Assembly (NCBI RefSeq): GCF_033439725.1
Contig: NW_026944384.1
Location: forward strand, 124,001-188,000
From: Neurospora tetraspora
Taxonomy: Eukaryota > Ascomycota > Sordariomycetes > Sordariales > Sordariaceae
DNA length: 64,000 bases
Direction: 5' to 3'
Shown here: positions 1 through 9,935 of the stretch, one piece after another
How positions within the stretch are numbered: the stretch's first letter is position 1
Layout: each line of letters opens with the position of its first letter
The notes under the pieces: model-generated
Databases searched by the model: none
What the model was told of the DNA's origin: nothing
The model's input: the letters and a program-made list of their open reading frames with translations, nothing else
Made by a program: the position numbers and the translations under genes

Positions 1-537
1 GCCCTTCCTAAGTGCTGGAAGCATCGCCTCCGGACTTCTACCCCGTTCCCTTCATCGCCTTCGCCGACCCCAACTCCTCCTGCCTCTATCTCACCGTTCT
101 ATCCCCCTTCGAATCTTTCTCGTTCCGGCCTTGCCGTTGCCGGACCTTCCAGCAACACTAATAACGCCAACAACAATGAGAACAACAACCTTAACTCATC
201 AGGCCCCCTAACCCTCAAAGACCTCGGCTCCCTCGCCTTATACCTCTCCCGCAAGGACTCAACGACACCCTGCCACTCGCCGCACTGTCCCGTCGGCAAA
301 CTTTCGCGCGCCAGATTCGACGAGATTAACAAGGCATTCAACGAGGGGAGCACGACAATTCATAAAGACATGGCATTTCCGAAGTGTAAGGGCGTTAGAG
401 AGGAGGATTTGACGGGAGAGAGTGACGGTGTGAGGGCGATGAGGGAGCGGTTTGGCGAGTTTGGGGGGTGCGTTAATGCGTATTGGGCTGAAGGGGAGGA
501 GGTGGAGGTGGGGGAGGTAGTGATGGAGGATGCGTGA
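1..537 (+). CDS. Tandem family member A, 3' part only (cysteine-rich domain protein)
   Basis: The frame is open from the window edge to a TGA at 535-537, so the start lies outside. About 178 residues are visible: a Pro/Ser-rich and Asn-rich stretch, then a domain with TPC-x4-C near residue 97, AFPKC near residue 129, and RERFGEFGGCVNAYW near residue 160. The order PC-x4-C, FPKC, ER.G...C.NAY is the same as in the two genes downstream, so this is a third member of one family. It lacks the long C-terminal tail of the others and ends about 15 residues after the last cysteine. The cysteine spacing resembles fungal DUF3716, inferred by eye only. Function unknown. A minus-strand open frame over the same bases is its shadow. 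Confidence 0.65.
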   Translation, partial: ALPKCWKHRLRTSTPFPSSPSPTPTPPASISPFYPPSNLSRSGLAVAGPSSNTNNANNNENNNLNSSGPLTLKDLGSLALYLSRKDSTTPCHSPHCPVGKLSRARFDEINKAFNEGSTTIHKDMAFPKCKGVREEDLTGESDGVRAMRERFGEFGGCVNAYWAEGEEVEVGEVVMEDA

Positions 538-1535
538 GGTTGTTGTATTGTTTGTTGATTGTGGTGGTGGTTGGTGAAGCTGCGTGGGCTGAGTGTTGTG
601 CGAGAATGCTGTGTAAGAGGGGGCGGGAAAGTTTAGAAGACGAGAGAAAGAGGAGGACGAATCGCTTGGCGCAGTGGAGGGATTGAAGAGCGGTTGTTGA
701 AGTCAACAGGCTCGGTTGGTTGGGAGGTTATGTTTCGTTCTGTTTCTTTTGCTGTTCTTTTCCCTTTCTGTTTCACGAGATACCCCTTTGCACTTCCGGC
801 GTCTAGGTTCCGATTTAAGTTCTTTTTGCAAGCCGAGTGGCATATTCACTCCAAGAGAGGACCTTTCGGATCATGTTTTAGTTTACATGATGCTTGCAAC
901 GTTGTTTTCTATGTCATCCCTGTTTTCGTTGACACTGCGTAGGCGGAAGATCTCGGCTTACCTGCTCGGGATGTGAGCCTCCATTCGCCTTGCCGTATCT
1001 CCCAGCCTCGCGCTTTGTATCGAGGAAACTGCGAAGAGAAAGAGGCGGGGCGGGGCACGAAGCTTGATGCCATGAACTCCCGTCGAGGGAGCATCATCGC
1101 CACTCCAGCCAAAATATCCAATCCGCATGGTTCCATGGCGGCTGAGTGGCCGTGAAAAGAATACCTACCGCCGTTGTTCACGTGGTGGCCTCCAAGGGAT
1201 TTCGGGCTGGTGCGATGAACGCAAGCATGGATGGCAATGCCGGAAACACTTGGTTACATCTTGGGTCAGCATCTTCACAAAGTCGGCGTTTTTATCTTGC
1301 ACATCTTGCACCTTCCAGCGTTAGAAGAAGTCTTTCTGTCACGGCGCTCATTGTCAGTCGATTGTTCCAGCGATTTTCATTGAATGCATCTCTGTTGTTT
1401 CCTTCGTTTTCTTGCTCATTTCCACAAGCTCGTATCATACGTAATCACTTTCACGTCAAATACCAACTCCGAGTTCCTCCCTTCACTGGTCCTCAGCTTG
1501 CATCATCCCGTCTTGCGATGGTGACCCACCCGTTC
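538..1535. other. Intergenic, no gene supported
   Basis: Spacer between family members A and B. Short open frames here have no recognisable domain and no typical fungal start context. I see no trace of a further family copy. Confidence 0.5.
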
Positions 1536-1611
1536 TCAACTTGCCAGCCCGTGCCGGCCGTCAGGGCACACAGTCGTTTTTTCACCCAGTCCCGAAAGTT
1601 TCAGCTTCAGG
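1536..1611 (+). promoter_or_regulatory. Upstream block shared with the next paralog
   Basis: About 76 bases, 190-270 bp before the start codon of family member B. They match 4684-4760 upstream of member C, with the shared core CTTGCC.GCCCGTGCCGGC followed by CGTCAGG.CACAC and ending in a TTTCAG-type stretch. The GCCGGC part is palindromic. The match extends outside the coding regions, so either the promoter was copied with the gene or it is held by selection. No known factor site was recognised. Confidence 0.5.
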
Positions 1612-1804
1612 TATCTAATCTAGTCTTTCTCTTGCGGAAGTCGTGACTCTCACCCTTTTTTCGGTCAAGTCCCACTACTCACTCTCCCCACGACATCAAG
1701 CGCGACCTGGCCTGCGTTATTGCTTTCTTTTCGCCAAGTCCCAGCCATCGCTTCCGTAACCTCTCGCTCTTTGTATCCCTCTTGCTGGTTTTTGGATTGC
1801 CACG

Positions 1805-4369
1805 ATGCCTCCTACCGATACGAGCAGAAAGCGACCCAGCGATGGAGGACCGGAAGATGCCCGGCCCCACAAGAGGAGATCGCAGGGCGCACCTGCTGCG
1901 TCCTCGAGCCCAGCCTCTGCCGAAGAGAGCGACCCTCCAGCGCTGACCAGTCTCGCGGATGGATCGAGGAGATACGGCGAGTTCAAGGGTGATATAGGTA
2001 AATGACTTTTTTGCTTTTCTTGTTCAAGTTTTATTTCAAGCGGCTTGCTCACACCAAGAACACAGGAGATGGCATCCATAGGACATTATCCGGAGGTGGC
2101 GCCCTCTTCCCAACCAACTACAAGCTCGATATCAAATATCCCTCCCCGTGGATCTGTCCGCTCTACAACTGTAGGATTCCTTTCGACCAGTGCAGTAACC
2201 TTGGACGTCACTTTTCGGTCAGTACTACCCTCTCCTTCTCTCCTTCGGGTTGCGCTATGCGCTGGCTGCTTCGGCATTTATTGCCGTCGCCATCGTTACT
2301 GTTCCCTTCCATTGTGTGACCCTCATCCACTAACCAATGTTCCTCACAGAAAGCTCATCGCGGCTTGAAACTCTACGACGAGGAAGAGCGCGGTTTCTTT
2401 CACACCAGAGGCATGAGAACTAACCCAGACAAGGACGGCAGGTTTCGACCCATTGTTGTCGACAGAGGATTTCGCGCTCCAGGTAGACAAGATGATCGAC
2501 AAGCCCCGGCCGCTTCCGCCGCTGCCACCGCAACCGCCCTTTCCCCGTCTACTGCTGCTCGCGCCGTCAATTCTTCTGTCTCGACGCTTACCACTCCCGC
2601 CCAAGCGGCGCGGCCATCGTCTCGCAATGTTATCGACCTCAGTAGCGATAACGAGGATGTCAAGCCAGTTGTTAAAGGTACTCCAGTGGGAAACACTGCC
2701 TCGCGTTTCCCGGCACAACGAGAGAAAGCAAGAGGGGAGACCAAGAACACTGGCACTGCTAACAGGGTACGAAAAAAACGGCCATGGCGCAATGTTTGAG
2801 GTGAACAATCCTCAAGAGCTGGGCGGTGCACAGCATCATAGGAACATCTTTGCGAGTTGGAGGCAGGAAGCCGGTGCGCAGCACCTCGAAGACAGCTCGT
2901 CCACATCCAACAGTGAAGATGATGACGATTCCGACCCCTTCGACTTTGAGCCCTCCAATCTGCCTGTTCTCCGCAAGAACGCCACACAACAGCAGGAAAC
3001 AAGTACCGATACTTCACCGATCGTCCTTGCCGACTCCAAGCAACCGTCCGATCCCAGCAAGTCAGCAATTTGGCGGTACCTCATGACGCTTACCAAGACC
3101 GAAATTCCGGTTCCTGATGATCCGGCCATCACTGAGCTCCTTACACTCCCAAAGCGCCGCGACCTTCCGAAAACATGGCAAAATAGAGTCTCGAAGTTTG
3201 AGGATTTCCATCTGACTACACTCACCGCACTAGTTCTATATATCGGTGGGGACGAAGCGTCTAACAGCCCCTGCAAATGGATGGGATGTAGCGTCCAAAC
3301 AGAGGTAAATGCCTTCTACGAGATCGAGTTCAATCGTGGGAGCTGGATCGACTACATGTATGCATTTCCTAAATGTGTTTTCCTGCCAGGTCACCTCCTC
3401 GACTCAGTTCCAATCAGTGAGCGATTGGGTCATCATTTGTGCTGCAACGCATATCACAGGGGCTGGAAGAAGGAAGCCCCTTGGAAGAACATGGTTCCCA
3501 ATGAGCAAATCAAGGCGGCACGGCATGCAGAGCGTGCGGAGGTCATGAAGAATGCATCTACCTCTATCAATAAGTCTGCTGGCACCTCACTGAGCACGAA
3601 CACACCAAGCACAATGCCAAATACGGCCACATTGACAAGCAAAGCTGGCAATGATGCGGTGCAGCTATCACTATCGCAAACCTCACTACCTGGATGCCCT
3701 CCTCTGCAACCTGCGACCATGGTTCGGGATACGACCACTCACCGGGGCTCGGCACAACAAGCAACTTCACAATACGGTGTGACGGAACACACAGGAAATA
3801 AGTCCGGGTTGGAAAGCTCTCCAGTGAATCCCAACGTAGAAACGAATAAGTGGCTTAATGTTGTGAGAGACAAAACAAGGAAGAAGACGAAAGGAGAAGG
3901 TACGCGCCAAAAAGAAGACCTTGGAGTGGAACAACAACACTCATTGACTAGCCAGGCCCAAGTTACTCCAGTATCTTCTGCGGCAGCTTCTCTGTCCAAC
4001 CTTACGATGCAGGACACATCCACGGCTCCTTCCACATCTCAGCAGCAAAGCCGCTCAGAAAACTCGCAGGAGGCAGCCATCTTCAACCCGGCCAATAAAT
4101 CCCCCCAGTTCCTCGGCCTCCAAGGTGAAGAGACCCAACTCCTACAGGCATCCAGAAGGCACACCTTGGAATGCATGGTCGTGGCAGGAAGCATGAAGGT
4201 CAAGATCATCAAAAACGGTGGCATGGCTATCACAAGCAGGGTGGACGCATCAAAGACTTGGACTGTCGACCCGGACAGTCAGTGTTTGGTCAGCAACTTT
4301 TTCCCGGCGGCCCAAGAGGTTGCTGTGCTTAAGGTCAAATCTCAGCCCGTGTTGGCAAGTAAGGAATGA
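1805..4369 (+). CDS. Tandem family member B: C2H2 finger, SUMO-interaction motif, cysteine-rich domain
   Basis: Proposed exons are 1805-1997, 2066-2217 and from 2350, with introns 1998-2065 and 2218-2349 set by phase and by alignment with member C. The frame must then shift between about 2678 and 2815 into the frame that runs to 4369, probably through a third intron (GT at 2678) that I cannot fix. In order: a basic Lys/Arg-rich N-terminus; SGGGALFPTNY; a C2H2 finger (C-x4-C-x12-H-x4-H, starting CPLYNC); DKDGRFR.IVV; a low-complexity linker; VIDLSSDNEDV, a SUMO-interaction-type motif; an acidic stretch; then the domain with PC-x4-C, FPKC and CCNAY; a Ser/Thr-rich linker; and a C-terminal domain containing LQASR and PDSQCLV. 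Likely nuclear. Function unknown; a DNA- or chromatin-associated SUMO-binding protein is inferred only from the motifs. Confidence 0.75.
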
Positions 4370-4683
4370 TTAGCTGAGGAAGAAAGAGTGGGATAGACAT
4401 AACTGGTGAAAGATGTAGGAGGTTTTGTTTTGTGGATGTTGTTTTTGAGTATATAGCCATCATGTTGAATATTTTGTCTTTCAAGTTCTTCCGGATACCT
4501 AGATACTCTCTGAGTGAAGATACACATCATAGCGTTAAGAGGAGGGCACCCAGAAGCCGGATAGATGCCGTGGTACTGGCTTTGACTTGAAATACGGAAG
4601 CAATGTGAAAGAAATGTAACAAGATCAGGTGTCAAGAGAGCGGAAGGGCACCTCGATTTCATGGCAACTGCCGGCACCGGATG

Positions 4684-4760
4684 TCAACTTGCCGGCCCGT
4701 GCCGGCCGTCAGGACACACGGCCGTTCCTTCCCTCAGTCCCACATGTTTTCAGTTTCAGG
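4684..4760 (+). promoter_or_regulatory. Upstream block shared with member B
   Basis: This is the counterpart of 1536-1611, lying 250-330 bp before the start codon of member C at 5011. The central part, up to the CACAC after the GCCGGC palindrome, is the best preserved. Confidence 0.5.
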
Positions 4761-5010
4761 CACCGAATGAGTCTTCTTATTCTTCCCCCAAAACTTTTAT
4801 GGCAGCTTGCACTTGCTCGCTTTCCCAAACGCGTTCGGACTTGATCATCCAAGACCCGCCACTTCACTGGGAGTCAGGTCGCTTCGCATCAAGTGGCATC
4901 GCATCGATCTACTACATCCATCCTCATTACCTGCCAACCCTCCATTACCTTCCTGCAGATCACTAGGCCGCCGACTCAATCTCTCGCTTCCTGCAGTCGC
5001 AAACGGCACA

Positions 5011-8000
5011 ATGCCCTCGATCAACAGGAAGCGGGAGTGGGAGGGCGGACAAGGTGGTGCCCGTCCAAACAAGAGGAGCAGTAATGGCACCTCCGCATCC
5101 GCCGCCGCTGCCGCCGCCGCCGACAACTCCGACCCTGACATACTGATCGGCCCCTATGATGGTCATAGGAGGTACGATGAATGGAAGGGGATGATGTGTA
5201 AGTATCCGTAACCACTCTTACGGAGCGTTTCCACAGCTGACATCGAGTGTCCAGACGGCGGCTTCAAGATTATATCGGGAGGTGGCGCACTGTACCCGAC
5301 CAACTACCAAATCGATTTCCGCCATTCAGATCCGTGGACATGCCCCCTGGAAAGCTGTAGGAAACGTTTTGAGCAACCTACCCAGCTTGGGGCTCACTTC
5401 TCGGTACGCATCGCATCTCGTTCAGTTCTTGTTTGCCCAATTTGAATCATCGTGTTTCCCATTCCGGTATCCATCCACCATGTCAATATTCATCAACCTT
5501 GTACTATAAGTACCTACTGACCATCGTGACCAAACAGAGGGCCCATCGTAAACTGCTCCTATACGATGAAGTTCGCCGCGGTTTCTTCTGGGCGATTGGC
5601 GAGCGAAAGACTCCGGATAAAGACGGCAGGTTCCGCTCTATTGTGGTCAAGAGGGGCTACTTTGAGCCGGACAACAAGCGTAAACCTGATGATGTTCGAC
5701 AGCCACCGAAGGACTGGGAATCGGAGGTCAACCCGACGGCTGTCAAGGATGTCAAGCTGCCCAACCTACCGCAGCCTGCAGCAGCTCCTGCCGCAGTTCC
5801 TGCTGCCCCTTCCCCGACGACATCTGCGGCAGCTTCTGCGTCCAGACCCTTCGCCACCCCGACAGCAGCTCGTCCTCTTCCGGCGCCCGCCGCTTCACCT
5901 GCTCCACCGCCGGCCATTCGACACACAGCTCCTGGTGCCGGTCTTGTGGGTCGTCCCACCGGCAACTCCATCCATGAGGTTATCGATATCAGTAGCGACG
6001 AGGAGGATGTGAAGCCTAGCTTGGCTGAATTGCAAAGGGAGAGCAACTCTGCGACTTCAGGTTCCAAGAGAGTCGAGGCACAGAGGGAGGCGCAAAGCTC
6101 AGGTGGCAATGAGGTAGAGACCCAAGAGGACCCCTTCCAAGATGATCCCTTTCTGTTCAATGACCCTGTCGAGCCGGTACATGATCGCAATCGGAGCATA
6201 CAGGAGCCGGTTAACCGCCAAGACCCTGGAGCCATGGCTAGTATCTCGGAACAGCCACCGCAACCTCAGAGCTTGGATATCTGGATCTACATCACCCAGT
6301 TTGCAAAGACCGCTACACCTTATCCTGACGATGCAGCCATCGCCGAGTTACTCACCCTGCGTAGGCGCCGGGATCTTCCTTTCATTTGGCGACGCCGACT
6401 CGGTACCTTCAATACCCTCAGTCTTTCATCAACTCACGGCAATTATCTGGTACCTTGTTGGAGACTCCTCGCTTACTACCCCTTGTAAGCGTATGAGATG
6501 TCACAAGTATCTGATGCATGGTGCCGTCAGCTGCGCCGACCCTGGCCACAAAGATGGAGGGTGTCGAAAGTGCCGTTCTGCGTTCCCAGAATGTGTTTAC
6601 TTGCCTCCTCATATCCTCTCATCTCAGGCCATATTAAAGCGGGTGGATATGTACTTCTGTTGCAATGCGTACTATTGGTGGGTAGGCTTTCAGCAGCCGG
6701 AAGGGGCAGTGCGACCTACTTACGTTGACGAAATCGCCGCTATTAAAGCAAATGCAGTCGAGAACACCACACGAGAGAGTACCACTCCAACGAGCAAGCT
6801 GAGCATTGCACCACCGACCGGTGAGCCAGCACATGCCCGCTCACAAACGACAGCATCCCGATCAAATCACCCCATTACCCACCCCCTACCACCGAAACCA
6901 GTCTTGGCCAATCTCACCATCGACAACAAGCCCAGAACAACCCACCAACAACTCCCCAAGCCAGCCTCTGCCTCATCGCAGAGGTCCTCAGGAACATTCT
7001 GCATCCCGGAGAACCCCCCTGGCCAAAAGCCCACTCTGCTAGACACTCCAACCAAGAACAAGACCTCCAATGGTGTGACATCTGAAAAGGAGAAAGCAAA
7101 GGCTGGAGATGGGGGCGCGAGTTCCGCCATCAAGGCGCAAGAAAATCGGGATGATCCTATGGATGATGACGATCCCGACTCCTTTGACTTTGATCCCTTC
7201 GAATTTTTACCCGGCAACATGCCCGGTCTCAATGGTGGCAATCCCCGCGAGCTAACTGACACACACCAAGCCGGCAGACACCGACCCAGCACACAACAAC
7301 CCAGCGCACAGCACTCCAAGAACGTCCCTGCCATGCCAACCCAAGAAGCCAATTCAGAACTCCCAGAGATCTGGAGGTACATGCTGGAGTTCCTTCAACC
7401 TGGCACACAGATTCCAGATGATGCAGCGATTTTCGAGCTGCTAACTCTTCGGAAATGCCGAGATCTTCCAGAGGCATGGAAATTCAGGCTCGCGGGATTC
7501 AAGAAGCACGATCTGAAGACATATACCTCGGTAATTTTGTACCTTGGAGGAACTGAGGCTGTCACGAGCCCATGTAGCGTGATGGGTTGTGCTCATAACC
7601 AACAAGCAGCTGAGTACGCCGAGTCATTGCAGAGAGATGGCCCCGGACTTTGGGATCGCGTGTTCGTAAAGTATGCATTCCCAAAATGCGTTTTCTTGCC
7701 GCGGCACCTTCTCGACTCCGTGCCCCTTGCCAAGAGACTGGGGCGCCAGATGTGCGCCAATAGCTATTACCGCAAGCAATCACTGAATGGCCACATTCAG
7801 TACACCAAGGAGCAAGCATTAGAAGCATAGGGGAAGGTTGTAAAGACGACACCGGGCTCTCAGATGGCTCAGTCCTCGCCAGCACAGGTTCCTCAGGTTA
7901 TTACTCCTGTTGTTTCCTCGACGACGCACTCCCTTTCCAACCTCACCAGCCACAACAAACCAAGAACCGCCCCGCAAAAACGAACCAACAAATCGCAGGG

Positions 8001-8346
8001 GTCCTCGGGAACATTTTGCATCCCGGAGGGCACCCCTGGCCAACTGTTCTCTCTCAAGGGCACGGATACCAAACTCATCCAGGCGTCCAGAAACCAACTT
8101 CTGAAATGCAAGGTACTGGAAGGCGATGGTGTCAAGGTGCAACTCATTGGAGGCAAGGAGTTCAAGGCCTACAAGGGCTGGGACGATGAGTGGGAAATCC
8201 CTCCTGACTCTCAGTGCCTCGTCAAGAACATCCATCCGAAGAATTCGTTTGGGGAGAATCAAACATGCATCGATGTCAATCCTGAGAGGGGGATGGTGAA
8301 GGCTGGTCAGACTCAGGGGACGATGGTGAAGGGAAAGATGGTTTAG
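5011..8346 (+). CDS. Tandem family member C, module-duplicated, with frameshift and in-frame stop (possibly decaying)
   Basis: Exons 5011-5197, 5255-5403 and from 5538; both introns sit at the same places and phases as in member B. It has the same finger (CPLESC, C-x4-C-x12-H-x4-H), the same DKDGRFRSIVV stretch and VIDISSDEEDV, again a SUMO-interaction-type motif. A first cysteine-rich domain follows. Inside it, near 6430, alignment with member B requires a one-base shift from the frame ending at 6488 into the frame starting upstream of 6142. A linker carrying a piece of the C-terminal domain (SGTFCIPE) comes next, then a second cysteine-rich domain (SPCSVMGC, AFPKC, MCANSY), a TAG at 7828-7830, and in the same frame the full C-terminal domain to 8346. 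It may be a recent pseudogene, a misread base plus a shortened protein, or two genes. I see no intron that removes either break. Confidence 0.6.
6905..8040 (+). repeat. Internal direct repeat in member C
   Basis: Bases 6905-7024 and 7933-8040 are near copies, about 1 kb apart. The best part reads TCCTC.GGAACATT.TGCATC in both and encodes SSGTFCIPE followed by PGQ. Together with the two cysteine-rich domains, this shows that a module of roughly 1 kb (domain, linker, start of the C-terminal domain) was duplicated in tandem inside the gene. Confidence 0.6.
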
Positions 8347-9229
8347 GGGAAGAGTTGTTGATGCCAGTTTCGTCGAAGACACTGGCTTGCACAAAAGAAG
8401 TGCAAACTGGAAAGGACCGAGCAAGGAACTTGAGAACAAGCTCGTTCATGGGAGGATGGGTAAGCATCCTTGAGCCTAATGAGTCTCTGTGAGACATAAT
8501 CTCAAAAGGAGATTTCCGGAGGAGGTGGACATGTTTAAGATGTAGGAGGTTTTGTTTGACGGATTACCTTTGTGGAGTATATACCCGCCAGGGAGGGGGT
8601 CTTTTCCTATGTTTTCTCTTTGATAGCGAGATACCCTTTGGCTTCTGGCTTTGGCGGAGGATACCCGGGCATAGAATGATGGCATGAGCGGGAGTTCACA
8701 TGTTTCAGGGATATAGAGACACTGACTGGTCTTTGATCAAGAGATGGGAGTCATGAAATGGACAAAGACGTAGATAGAAATGCCGAGAATGGCAAAGTAG
8801 TACATCATAGTCAATGCCAGGTGGCGGTACCTCTAGTTACTAGACTGGAAGTAGAACAGAGCACGTAGCTAGACTGCATGGAAGTACAAACGTGCTATAG
8901 TCAATGAACCACACCCAAGTGACTGTCACTACGATGTTCCTTTTTTTGCCCGCTTTGCTCTCGGCCTGCTTGCGATAATGGTGATAGCCGCCTACCGTCA
9001 GGAAAGCAGAGAAACGAGCGAGGCCAGAGGTCAAAGAGAGATATACGTTCACGGCCTTCTTCTACCAACACAAGGAGATATGGTGACAGAGAATCGCAAT
9101 AATCAAGACACGCTCATCCGGAGAATGGAAGATCAGTGCATGGATATACATGTGGTGAGGTTGAATAAAGTCCGCGACTTTCCGTGCCATGGCGCGCCCT
9201 ACAAGGCTGACCATGCATATATACATGTA
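8347..9229. other. 3' region of member C and intergenic
   Basis: The run AAGATGTAGGAGGTTTTGTT at 8538-8557 also lies just after the stop of member B (4410-4429), so 3' sequence was copied with the gene. A GAGTATATA run follows in both. I see no gene between here and the MITE at 9230. Confidence 0.5.
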
Positions 9230-9506
9230 CAGTCCAACGCTGGTTTGTTTGTTAGCTCAAGACCTCGGATCAACTTCCCTAGGTGTTCTTATATCTAATT
9301 GATCCGTTCCGTTCCATAACCAAAGCGCGATCTTACCTTGCATATGCTTCTTTGGAAACTTGATATACCATATTGAATCTTATTAATGCCTTTCCGATCC
9401 GTACCTAGCCGTTCATTTTATCTTTGCGAAGTTTAGGACAATTCGGGATGAATATCGTCCAGTATACCAGGAGTACCAAGCTAACAAACAAACCAGCATT
9501 AGATTG
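9230..9506. mobile_element. MITE, Tc1/mariner (pogo/Fot1) type
   Basis: A 277-bp unit bounded by 28-bp terminal inverted repeats at 9230-9257 and 9479-9506. The ends begin CAGTCCAACG and, on the other strand, CAATCTAATG; both continue CTGGTTTGTTTGTTAGCT. A TA dinucleotide flanks each side (9228-9229 and 9507-9508), as expected for a TA target duplication. The three differences between the repeats are all C/T or G/A changes, consistent with light RIP. There is no coding capacity, so it would depend on a transposase elsewhere. The family call rests on the CAGT start plus TA target. Confidence 0.7.
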
Positions 9507-9935
9507 TAATGGCGGGAATGACTTGCATGGCTGCAACGATTGACGGCACGACCAACGGTCAGAGCGGTGACAATCGTTATTAGTGTTGATCCGAGTGTTG
9601 ACAGCTGAGGCGCTCTTCCTCCTTGGACAATGAACGGTTGCCAAACACTTTGTAAAGACAACAATTACCTACCTCTACAGAAGCAGCCTTTCACAGGAGC
9701 AAGTCATGTTTGTACCCGTGGACAAGGAAAGAAAGGCCTCTTGAAGAAAGGGGTATCTCATTAATCTTTGTATGCTCTCATACTCTCGATATCTTAACAA
9801 CAACAGCCACAAACCACCTGTTGCACTCGCATCAACCAACAACCGACATTCCACCCATTCTCTCCCACCGACATGCTGTTTCCCGACAACGGCTTTTATC
9901 GCCCCCATCCTCTCATCTATCTCCCAAGCGTTCCA

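Noticed and set aside
99-353. Minus-strand 84-residue frame
   Set aside because: Shadow of the plus-strand family member A, whose frame carries the conserved cysteine blocks.
2400-3068. Minus-strand 222-residue frame
   Set aside because: Lies opposite family member B; no domain, and Arg/Ser/Cys-rich as expected for a shadow.
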